The position numbers and the translations under genes were made by a program. DNA of 64,000 bases from Acidobacteriota bacterium (GTDB taxonomy: Bacteria; Acidobacteriota; Terriglobia; Acidiferrales; UBA7541): assembly GCA_013289665.1 (NCBI GenBank), contig JABCZN010000016.1, forward strand, positions 46,565 to 110,564. The letters run 5' to 3'. Under the pieces are notes generated by a model. The model had not been told where the DNA came from and did no database searches. It was given only the letters and a program-made list of their open reading frames with translations. Shown in pieces: positions 24,323-30,942 of the stretch (position 1 is the first letter of the stretch; every line of letters starts with the position of its first letter).

Positions 24323-25954
24323 TTATTTCGCCAGTTTCAGGATCTCGATGTTGCCGTTAGAATTCGTCAGGGAAAGTGTGCATGCGCCGTTGCCGATTTT
24401 TCCGGTCAGGGAATCTCCGCCGACCTGGCCGACAGTGGTGACGGGCAATTCGCTGCTGATGCGGCCGAAAGAGGTGCGGGCGGTGAGGGTGTAACCCGCG
24501 TTTTCGGGGAGACGAAGCTGAATAGGGGAAAAGGAAGTCTTCGCGGAAATGTTTTTGCAGCCGGTTGTGGCGTGTGCGGCGGCGAGCATGATTGCCCCGT
24601 TCTGGTTGTCCACGGTAACGTGGCCCGCGATATCGTCCAGCGTGACCGCGGCAAAGCTGGTTCGGGCGGTGGCGTCTCCCTTCACGGAACTCGCGGTAAC
24701 CTGGCCGTTCGAGTTTTCAATGGTGAGGTTTCCATTCACGCGTTGGACGGTCACCGCCCCAAAACTTGTTTTTGCGTAGGCATCGCCGCCGATATCGGTC
24801 AGGGAAACGCGGCCGTTGCCCGTGTTCGCCCGCACGCCTTTTCGCAAGCCGCTGGCCAGGATGGCGCCGAAGGAAGTACTGAGCGTGGCACTGCCTTTGA
24901 TTTCGTGGACGGTGATTGCGCCATTCGAGTTTTCAATCTCCACGCTGCCGCTGATCTGCTCAAGCGATACTTCCCCGAAGCTGTTGCGGACGTAAACATC
25001 TTCGCCGGTTGGTCCGCCTGTGACCCGGCCGTTGTTGGCCATGCACTTCACATGGCCGGCGACGTTTCTAAAAGTGATGGCGCCGAAGCTGCCGTTCAGC
25101 TCCGCCGAGCCGCTCACGGTATCGGCTTCGATGTCGCCATTGTTGTCGCTGACGGCAAGCACCCCATGAATATTCCGCGCTGCGACAGGGCCAAAGGAGT
25201 TGTTCACCTTGGAGTTGCCCGCGTCGGCGAGTTCGACGGGGCCGTTGCCACCGACGATCGTGACGCTGCCCTGAATACTTCGCGCGGTGATGGAGCCGAA
25301 ACGGTCCTTGATATCCAGGATTCCCGTGACCGCGGACACGGCGACGGTGCCGTTGCTGTTTACGACCGTCAGATCGCCCGCGACGCCATCGGCTTCGACC
25401 GCGCCAAAGGAATTGGTAAGTTTGCTGGCCCCGACGTCGCGGACACTCAGCTGGCCGTGGCTGTTTTCGACGTCGTTCCAGGCCCGGACGCCGCGAATTT
25501 GGACGTTGCCAAAAGCGTTCTTCACCCAGAGCTTGGCTTCCTCGGGCACCGCGATGTCGTAATCGACCGAGTAGGAGTTCTTGTGTCCGATGCGGAGCAC
25601 CAGCGGATTGTCCGCTGGAGCAACGGTGCGAACCGTGATTCCACGGGCGTTCTCGGACACTTCGATGCGCACACTTTCGGCAAACTTTTCAGACTGTGAC
25701 TGCGAGCCGGCCTGGGAGCGAATGGTCGCGGTTATTGCCGCTTGGGGGGAGCTTTCTCCGTGAATCCGGATATCCCCGAATTTGTTTTCGACGCTTAGCG
25801 TCTGGCCGGCGGCAAGGGGGAGAGTTTTCTGAAACTCCCGCGTCGCGGAGTCTTGACCGGAGTTGGCGGCCACGACAGGCAATGCCAAGGCACAGGCGAC
25901 CAGCAGCGCGGGCGCGTATTTTCCCGGCGAACTACCTGCGCGGAGCAAGCTCAT
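24323..25954 (-). CDS. Exported DUF4097 beta-helix repeat protein
   Basis: This 543-residue protein has a signal peptide (about 13-30) and a long DUF4097 domain made of regular beta strands. From about residue 145 onward units alternate between an NSFG-like and an NSNG-like corner (for example LTNSFGAVEADGV, VVNSNGTVAVSAV, LNGSFGAITFRNV, IENSNGAITVHEI, AKTSFGAVTVQRV), which suggests a right-handed beta-helix. DUF4097 proteins are putative surface or periplasmic adhesin-like proteins of unknown role. The ATG overlaps the anti-sigma factor stop by four bases, so it is co-translated with a sigma/anti-sigma pair and may be a target or co-regulated envelope protein of that system. Confidence 0.85.
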   Translation of the reverse strand: MSLLRAGSSPGKYAPALLVACALALPVVAANSGQDSATREFQKTLPLAAGQTLSVENKFGDIRIHGESSPQAAITATIRSQAGSQSQSEKFAESVRIEVSENARGITVRTVAPADNPLVLRIGHKNSYSVDYDIAVPEEAKLWVKNAFGNVQIRGVRAWNDVENSHGQLSVRDVGASKLTNSFGAVEADGVAGDLTVVNSNGTVAVSAVTGILDIKDRFGSITARSIQGSVTIVGGNGPVELADAGNSKVNNSFGPVAARNIHGVLAVSDNNGDIEADTVSGSAELNGSFGAITFRNVAGHVKCMANNGRVTGGPTGEDVYVRNSFGEVSLEQISGSVEIENSNGAITVHEIKGSATLSTSFGAILASGLRKGVRANTGNGRVSLTDIGGDAYAKTSFGAVTVQRVNGNLTIENSNGQVTASSVKGDATARTSFAAVTLDDIAGHVTVDNQNGAIMLAAAHATTGCKNISAKTSFSPIQLRLPENAGYTLTARTSFGRISSELPVTTVGQVGGDSLTGKIGNGACTLSLTNSNGNIEILKLAK

Positions 25955-26610
25955 CGTTTTGTCTCCAGAACATCCTCCAGGGTCTGCTGCTTCGCCTGGT
26001 ACATCGCCAGAAGTTGGTAGTGGAGATGCGCGTAGGAGGGATTCTCTCCGGCCTGGGCGCGCAAGTCGGCGATGGCGCTGTCCAGCACCAGCAATTTTTC
26101 ACGGTAACTGGCCATCAGCGGGGTGTCCACGTTCAATTGCGGACTGGTGTTGGCGGCCAGCTTGTCGATGGCCGATATGTATTCCCGTTCGGTGCGCTCG
26201 ACTTCAGCGAGGGCGCTGGTCTTGAGCAGCGCATTTCCCTGATTCACCACTGGTCGAGCCGGATGCTTGTAGAGATAGACGCTTGAAATCGCCAGTAGGA
26301 TCGCCATGGCGCCAGCCAGGGCCGATCGCCAGGCGGTTGAAATGCGGCGCCAAGAGTCGAGGAAGATCCAAAAGCTCTTCGGCGGAGCGGGTGCGGCTTG
26401 CTGCTGGCGAAGTGAACTTTCGATGCGCGACCAAAGAGCGGGGCTTTCCTGGTAGTCGCGCAACTCACCTGCCGCGACGCTCAATTGTTTCCAAGCGCGT
26501 AGTTCCTTGGCACAAGCGGCGCAAGACTTGGCGTGTTGTTCAAGCGCAGCCCATTCATCGGAAGAGCCGTCGAGGAGGATTCGCCGGCGATCGTTGCAGT
26601 CAATACTCAT
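25951..26610 (-). CDS. Membrane anti-sigma factor with zf-HC2 domain
   Basis: This 219-residue protein has an N-terminal zinc-binding anti-sigma motif (H26-x3-C30-x2-C33: EQHAKSCAACAKEL), a linker, one membrane helix (about 97-113: AGAMAILLAISSVYLYK) and a roughly 100-residue C-terminal part with a long predicted helix, probably periplasmic. By family it holds the ECF sigma factor inactive until a signal reaches its outer domain. The ATG overlaps the sigma stop by one base (TGATG), and the stop overlaps the DUF4097 gene start. Direct partners are the flanking genes. The signal is unknown. Confidence 0.85.
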   Translation of the reverse strand: MSIDCNDRRRILLDGSSDEWAALEQHAKSCAACAKELRAWKQLSVAAGELRDYQESPALWSRIESSLRQQQAAPAPPKSFWIFLDSWRRISTAWRSALAGAMAILLAISSVYLYKHPARPVVNQGNALLKTSALAEVERTEREYISAIDKLAANTSPQLNVDTPLMASYREKLLVLDSAIADLRAQAGENPSYAHLHYQLLAMYQAKQQTLEDVLETKR

Positions 26611-27287
26611 CAGATGGCTCCGGTTGCCGAACTGCGGGGAGGTTCGAGCATCGAGCGGAGATTCCTTTTGGCCTGGAAAAGCGTGTTCTTCGAGGCGGTT
26701 TCTGAGATTTCGAGCATCCCGGCAATTTCGGCGTGGCGAAAGCCCTCGACTTCGTAGAGGAGGAAAACGTCCCGCTGGTGGGCGCTGAGGCGATCGAGTG
26801 CGGACTCAAGAGCCATGCGAAGAGAAGGATGAGCGCCGGGCGCACGGAGTTCCTTGTGCGGGGGCAGTGAATCCACGTCTTCATTCACCTGGTCTTTTCT
26901 GCGGACGCGGCTGCGGCGCAAATCGTGGCAGGTGTTGACCAGGATGCGAAACGTCCAGGTGACAAAGGAAGATTGCCCGCGAAAGCCGGAGATGCTGCGC
27001 TGGATTTTCAGAAAGGTTTCCTGGACGGCGTCCTCGGCATCCATCGGCGAGCCCAAAAGGTTGCGCGCCAGATTTTTCATGCGCTTGCCCTGCCACTGAT
27101 AGAGGCGCTCGTAACCCTGAAGGTTTCCGCTGAGGCAGGCCGCCGCCACGGCCGCGTCCTGGGGAGGCTCTTCGCTCGTTCGAACGGTTTCCGCCTGCCC
27201 TTTGCCAGATTCCACTCGCCGCTCCCCGTCGCGCGCCACGGCTAGGAGTTTATGCTCCCAGGGCAGCGCAAGTCCCACAGATCCCAT
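26610..27287 (-). CDS. ECF-type RNA polymerase sigma factor
   Basis: This 225-residue sigma-70-family factor has region 2 (about 57-125; MDAEDAVQETFLKIQRSISG and FVTWTFRILVNTCHDLRR) and region 4 (about 160-212; RLSAHQRDVFLLYEVEGFRH and AEIAGMLEISETASKNTLFQ, the helix-turn-helix). A 50-residue extension precedes region 2. The ATG 27287 has an AGGAGA site; an upstream frame to 27356 is rejected. It is the first gene of an operon with its anti-sigma factor and a DUF4097 envelope protein, a common arrangement for envelope-stress control. Promoter and target genes are not visible with confidence. Confidence 0.88.
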   Translation of the reverse strand: MGSVGLALPWEHKLLAVARDGERRVESGKGQAETVRTSEEPPQDAAVAAACLSGNLQGYERLYQWQGKRMKNLARNLLGSPMDAEDAVQETFLKIQRSISGFRGQSSFVTWTFRILVNTCHDLRRSRVRRKDQVNEDVDSLPPHKELRAPGAHPSLRMALESALDRLSAHQRDVFLLYEVEGFRHAEIAGMLEISETASKNTLFQAKRNLRSMLEPPRSSATGAI

Positions 27288-27432
27288 GACTTTCTCCTGT
27301 GCCGTATAGACGATCGAGCGGGGGCAAAGGTCTGCCCGCGGCGCGAACAGATCCAATGGCGTAAGACGCTTATTTTCAGTTGGTTATAAATATATCTGCG
27401 CAAGCGCCAATCGGGGCCGGCAACTTGTCGGT

Positions 27433-28197
27433 CTACAGCTCGGCTTCAGCCGGCAGGCCGCCGCGGGTGCGTTCCCGCTGCTCGAACTCTCGCACCATGT
27501 CAGCGAGGTCTCTCGGTGTGAAATCGGGCCACCGCTTGGGGAGAAAGCAGAATTCGGCGAAGGCGCATTCCCAGAGCAGAAAATCGGAGAGGCGTTGCTC
27601 GCCGCCGGTGCGGACGAGAAGATCGACGTCCGTTGAGCCGCCGCGCTGGACTTCGGCGAGAATGTTGCTGAACGCTTCGCTTGTGAGGTCGGTGACTTTG
27701 TAGAATTTGCTGGCGGCCTGAAAAATTGTGTGGCGGGCGGAATAATCGATTGCCAAGCGGAGATGGAGTCGTCTGCCGTTGGCGGTGAGCGCTTCAGAAT
27801 CGGCAATGGTCTCGCGCAGAGTGGCCGGCAACCGGTCGCGGCGGCCGATGATGTTCAGGCGAACGCCCTCCTCGAGGCAGTGGGAAGTTTCAGCCAGGAG
27901 ATATTCCTGGAGAATCTGGAGAATGGCTGTGACTTCTGAGGCAGGCCGCGCCCAGTTTGCAGAAGACAGAGCAAACAGGGTAAGCGTGTGAATGCCGAGG
28001 TGCGGCGCGCTCTGAATGACGCGCCGGGCGGCCTCCGCCCCCGCGCGATGGCCCGCGGTGCGCGGCAGGGCGCGTGAAGTGGCCCAACGGCCGTTGCCGT
28101 CGCAGATAATCGCGACGTGAAGCGAGGATGCCGCTCCCGGGAGAGCCGGGTAATCGGGGGGGACAGGCTTTTCCAAGACAGGGTTTTGCACGAGCAT
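27433..28197 (-). CDS. UppS-type isoprenyl transferase
   Basis: This 254-residue member of the cis-prenyltransferase (undecaprenyl diphosphate synthase) family shows AIICDGNGRWA with the catalytic Asp33, GHRAGAEAAR, an LFALSSANWARPASEV block (usual form LYAFSTENWKRP) and near residue 193 LLVRTGGEQRLSDFLLWECA with the two conserved Arg residues. By family it condenses isopentenyl diphosphate onto an allylic primer to make long polyprenyl diphosphates for cell-wall carriers. Motif divergence (Cys before DGN, Ser/Ala in the ENW block) and the lack of cdsA or dxr nearby suggest a secondary paralogue. It lies directly downstream of an operator found also before its operon, so it appears regulated. 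Ribosome site GGAGAAAG. Confidence 0.85.
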   Translation of the reverse strand: MLVQNPVLEKPVPPDYPALPGAASSLHVAIICDGNGRWATSRALPRTAGHRAGAEAARRVIQSAPHLGIHTLTLFALSSANWARPASEVTAILQILQEYLLAETSHCLEEGVRLNIIGRRDRLPATLRETIADSEALTANGRRLHLRLAIDYSARHTIFQAASKFYKVTDLTSEAFSNILAEVQRGGSTDVDLLVRTGGEQRLSDFLLWECAFAEFCFLPKRWPDFTPRDLADMVREFEQRERTRGGLPAEAEL

Positions 28198-28228
28198 GAT
28201 TCTTTCTCCGCCGCCAACTGACGTAATG

Positions 28229-28247
28229 TACTTTGCTTTACAAAGTA
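28229..28247. promoter_or_regulatory. Operator TACTTTG-N5-CAAAGTA, site 1
   Basis: TACTTTG (28229-28235) and CAAAGTA (28241-28247) form a perfect dyad with spacer CTTTA. It lies 32 bases upstream of the UppS-like ATG and between it and the regulator gene. The identical arms and spacing recur before the operon. Confidence 0.6.
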
Positions 28248-28263
28248 CAGGGACAAAAAATTT

Positions 28264-28644
28264 TCAGCGTTCGCGGGTGGCGCGAATCAACGCCTCCATG
28301 TGATCCAGATAGCGCTCGAGCGCTTTGCGCCCCGCGGGAGCCAGCCGGTATTCGGTCTTGGGCAAGCGCCCGTCGAACGATTTCGTGCACAGGATGTAGT
28401 CGGCTTCTTCGAGCTTTCGGGCATGAACGCTGAGATTTCCGTCGGTCGTTTTCAGCAACGCTTTAAGTTCGTTGAAGGTCAGCGTGCGATTTACGGCGAG
28501 CGCGCTGACGATGCCCAGGCGGATCCGCTCATGAATCAACCGATCGAGCGGGACGGCAACAGGCTGCGAAGCGGCGCTGCGAACAGGCGAAGGACCTTCT
28601 TCGCGTTGCGCGCGTTCCTGCCGGACTGTGGACGACTTGGCCAT
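28264..28644 (-). CDS. Winged-helix transcriptional regulator
   Basis: This 126-residue regulator resembles the HTH_34/MarR-ArsR-like winged-helix family: ERIRLGIVSALAVNRTLTFN, ELKALLKTTDGNLSVHARKL (recognition helix), EEADYILCTKSFDGRLPKTE, RLAPAGRKALERYLDHME. A Ser/Arg/Gln-rich 35-residue N-terminus precedes it. The ribosome site AAAGGAACC supports ATG 28644. It lies between a membrane protein gene and the UppS-like gene. Dyads with identical TACTTTG/CAAAGTA arms precede both flanking units, so it is the best candidate to bind them, most likely as a repressor; that assignment is inference. Its ligand is unknown. Confidence 0.75.
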   Translation of the reverse strand: MAKSSTVRQERAQREEGPSPVRSAASQPVAVPLDRLIHERIRLGIVSALAVNRTLTFNELKALLKTTDGNLSVHARKLEEADYILCTKSFDGRLPKTEYRLAPAGRKALERYLDHMEALIRATRER

Positions 28645-28674
28645 CGGTTCCTTTCCCCCTGAAAACTTACCCGC

Positions 28675-29289
28675 TCAACCCCCGTACCGCAACGCGATCC
28701 AGACACCAAATCCGATTTGCACCGCGCCAAATCCGGCGGCCATGGAGAGGTTGCCCCAGGAAGCCGGAGCGAACAGCGCCGCCGCGCCAAGAGCCATCAG
28801 GCACATTCCCATGATGGGCACGGCGCGAACGGAAAACGCGCCGCCGGTGACGATCGCGGTGCCATAGAGCAGCAGCCAGACACCCGGCAAAACAGCAAAA
28901 GCGCCGGACTGGAATAAAGCCAGGGTCAGCAATCCGCCGACGATGATGGGGGGGGCGAAACTGAGGGCGAATTTCCGTCCGGGACCGCTGAAGAGCGAAG
29001 AATTGGCGCGCTTCGCCTTGGTGGCAGCCGCGGGAGCGGCGATGGCCACGGCTACAAACACTTCCGCCAGCCAGACGGCAAGCCATGCGCGGGGCGAATT
29101 CTGGCGGGAGGCGAGAAACGCAGCGGCGAGCGCGGTAGCGCCCATGGCCACGCCACCCCAGCCGGGAACGGCGGTGAATTCGGCGGCGCTCTCCATCGTT
29201 TCGCGGATATAGCGCAGGTGATCGGCAGCCCGGGCATCAATGGGGATGGGCCGAGGAAGCGAAGCGCGGTTGGGGCGCGGGATAGGCAC
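28675..29289 (-). CDS. Four-to-six-helix membrane protein of regulated operon
   Basis: This protein of about 204 residues is taken to start at GTG 29289, which is placed exactly where transcription should begin from a near-consensus promoter. After IDARAADHLRYIRETMESAA, at least four hydrophobic segments follow: VAMGATALAAAFLA, LAVWLAEVFVAVAIAAPAA, PPIIVGGLLTLALFQ and VLPGVWLLLYGTAIVTGGAFSV, then SMAAGFGAVQIGFGVWIAL. I do not recognise a functional family, though regulators of this kind often sit with such a membrane protein in Acidobacteria. An ORF longer at the 5' end runs through the operator and is not credible. The operon continues with the regulator and UppS-like genes. Confidence 0.7.
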   Translation of the reverse strand: MPIPRPNRASLPRPIPIDARAADHLRYIRETMESAAEFTAVPGWGGVAMGATALAAAFLASRQNSPRAWLAVWLAEVFVAVAIAAPAAATKAKRANSSLFSGPGRKFALSFAPPIIVGGLLTLALFQSGAFAVLPGVWLLLYGTAIVTGGAFSVRAVPIMGMCLMALGAAALFAPASWGNLSMAAGFGAVQIGFGVWIALRYGG

Positions 29290-29295
29290 GAGGGA

Positions 29296-29324
29296 AGGAT
29301 AGGGAAAGGGGGAATCTATGTCAA
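29296..29324 (-). promoter_or_regulatory. Near-consensus promoter, probably leaderless
   Basis: On the minus strand TTGACA (29319-29324), a 17-base spacer and TATCCT (29296-29301) precede the GTG start at 29289 by only six bases. Transcription would start at or next to the start codon, giving a leaderless mRNA. The operator at 29326-29344 directly abuts the -35. Confidence 0.6.
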
Positions 29325-29325
29325 G

Positions 29326-29344
29326 TACTTTGTATCGCAAAGTA
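29326..29344. promoter_or_regulatory. Operator TACTTTG-N5-CAAAGTA, site 2
   Basis: The arms TACTTTG (29326-29332) and CAAAGTA (29338-29344) with spacer TATCG match site 1 in arm sequence and spacing. Its edge is one base from the -35, consistent with repression by steric block. Confidence 0.65.
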
Positions 29345-29349
29345 AGAGG

Positions 29350-30024
29350 CTATCCCCGCCGCCCGTATTTCCCCATTAACGGCACAAACCGGCAGGGCCC
29401 GCACTGTTTCACAATCAGTTGGCTCGCGCGCTTTGTGAAAAGCTGCAGTTCCTGTCTGTCTTCTTCGCCCACTGGCGCGACGAGCCGGCCCCCTTCGGCC
29501 AGTTGTTCGAGTAGAGGTTCAGGAACCGTGGGTGCGGCGGCGGCGATCAGTATCGCTCCGTAAGGGCTAGAGTCCGCGAAACCGAGAGTTCCGTCACCAT
29601 AATGAACGTGCACGTTCCGATAGCCCAGACGCCGGAGCCGCTCGGCCGACGATTGCGCCAATTCGGGCAGGTGTTCGACCGTGTGGACCTCGCGGGCGAG
29701 AAGGGAAACAACGGCTGCCTGATAGCCACAGCCGGTGCCAATTTCAAGGACCTTCTCCCGTCCCGTGAGCTCGAGCGAAGCGAGCATGGCAGCGACGATA
29801 TAGGGCTGCGAAATGGTCTGCCCATATCCGATGGGGAGCGGTTCGTCCGCGTAGGCCTGATGGACCCGGGATCGAGGCGCAAATTCGTGGCGCGGGACGG
29901 TGGCCATCGCGAGCAGTACGCGTTCATCGGCGACACCGCGTTTCCGGATCTGGCTTTCGACCATCAGGCGGCGTTCCTCCGCAAAATTGGAGCTTCCGCC
30001 GTTGCCTTTGGAAAAGCTGGTCAT
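29350..30024 (-). CDS. pcm: Protein-L-isoaspartate O-methyltransferase
   Basis: This 224-residue enzyme has the isoaspartate repair methyltransferase pattern: MVESQIRKRGVADERVLLAM, VPRHEF, GQTISQPYIVAAM (68-80), SAM-binding LEIGTGCGYQAAV (93-105), a later HYGDGTLGF and PVGEEDRQEL. It methylates isoaspartyl residues formed by protein damage, using SAM, in the cytoplasm. Family length (about 210) fits. Its stop lies 6 bases from operator site 2, which serves the next gene on that strand. It stands alone in context, with a divergent DUF2059 gene to its right. Confidence 0.9.
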   Translation of the reverse strand: MTSFSKGNGGSSNFAEERRLMVESQIRKRGVADERVLLAMATVPRHEFAPRSRVHQAYADEPLPIGYGQTISQPYIVAAMLASLELTGREKVLEIGTGCGYQAAVVSLLAREVHTVEHLPELAQSSAERLRRLGYRNVHVHYGDGTLGFADSSPYGAILIAAAAPTVPEPLLEQLAEGGRLVAPVGEEDRQELQLFTKRASQLIVKQCGPCRFVPLMGKYGRRG

Positions 30025-30261
30025 CTAAATCTGCGCAATCCTGGGAATCCTGAATACCCTCGAGCGCGCCCATTCCGCAGCTCTACTCTGACATGGTTTC
30101 CTGTTTTCGGCTGTGCTGCCACCTGCACGGAAGGTCAGTGACCTAAGCAACAATTCTGGACTTTGGAGCAGCAGTCAGGGACCAAACGCTTCACTAGAAT
30201 TCGAATTGCGGCAATGTTTCCGGGCATTCTGGACAGCCCTGGCAAAGATGTGGAGGCAGTC

Positions 30262-30909
30262 ATGAAGGCGGTTCTGGCACTTATCGTGATTTATATCGGC
30301 ACATTTCTTGTGGCCATCCAGGGTGGCTCGCTCGCGGAGGTCCAGGCGGCTCCGCAAACCTATTCCGGCGCGCAAAGCGGCGAACTGGCAGTGGGGGCGA
30401 TTGATCCGGCGAAGGAATCCGACATCCGCTCGCTGCTCGAACTGGTCGGCGCACGCGACCTGGTGCAGGACTCCATGACCCGGGCGGCCGAACAATACCG
30501 CGAAAGGCTGCTCGAAACGGTGCCGAACAACCAGCAGGGCCAGACGTTCGTGAATACGGTCGTCACCGGTTACGAAAAGAGATTCGACGTTGATGGGGTG
30601 ACGGCGCAGCTGATCGCCGTCTACGACAAGCATTACACCGATGAAGAGATCAAAGGGTTGCTGCAATTTTATGGCTCGCCGCTCGGCCAGAAAGTGGCCG
30701 CCGAGTCACCGAAGATCAGCCGGGAAATTCAGGACTCGATCCGCCTGGCGGCAGGAAAAGCGGTGAAGGATGCGCTGGAAGAAGCGAAGCGGGAGAATCC
30801 GGGCGTCGGGCAAAATGCGAAGCTGGCAGGCCCCGGCAAGCGATTCCAGCCTCGACGCGCGCAGCAGGCAGCCGGCGCGCAATCGGCGCAACAGCAGGAT
30901 CCCCAATAA
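30262..30909 (+). CDS. DUF2059 exported protein
   Basis: This 215-residue protein starts at ATG 30262 behind a GGAGG site, opens with a signal peptide (MKAVLALIVIYIGTFLVAIQG) and contains a DUF2059 domain (about 55-165: ESDIRSLLELVGARDLVQDS, then KHYTDEEIKGLLQFYGSPLG, QKVAAESPKISREIQDSI). The C-terminus is Lys/Pro/Gln-rich and probably unstructured. DUF2059 proteins are exported with unknown function. A longer frame from 30163 has no good start and is rejected. It is convergent with the TamB gene, 33 bases away; a GAAGCGC/GCGCTTC dyad spans that end and the first bases of the tamB stop. Confidence 0.75.
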   Translation: MKAVLALIVIYIGTFLVAIQGGSLAEVQAAPQTYSGAQSGELAVGAIDPAKESDIRSLLELVGARDLVQDSMTRAAEQYRERLLETVPNNQQGQTFVNTVVTGYEKRFDVDGVTAQLIAVYDKHYTDEEIKGLLQFYGSPLGQKVAAESPKISREIQDSIRLAAGKAVKDALEEAKRENPGVGQNAKLAGPGKRFQPRRAQQAAGAQSAQQQDPQ

Positions 30910-30942
30910 GAAGAGCTTGATGAATTTCTCCGGCGAAGCGCG

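Noticed and set aside
24298..25700. 466-residue plus-strand frame opposite the DUF4097 gene
   Set aside because: Repeats of the minus-strand beta-helix gene create a long open antisense frame. It lacks a start signal and family match.
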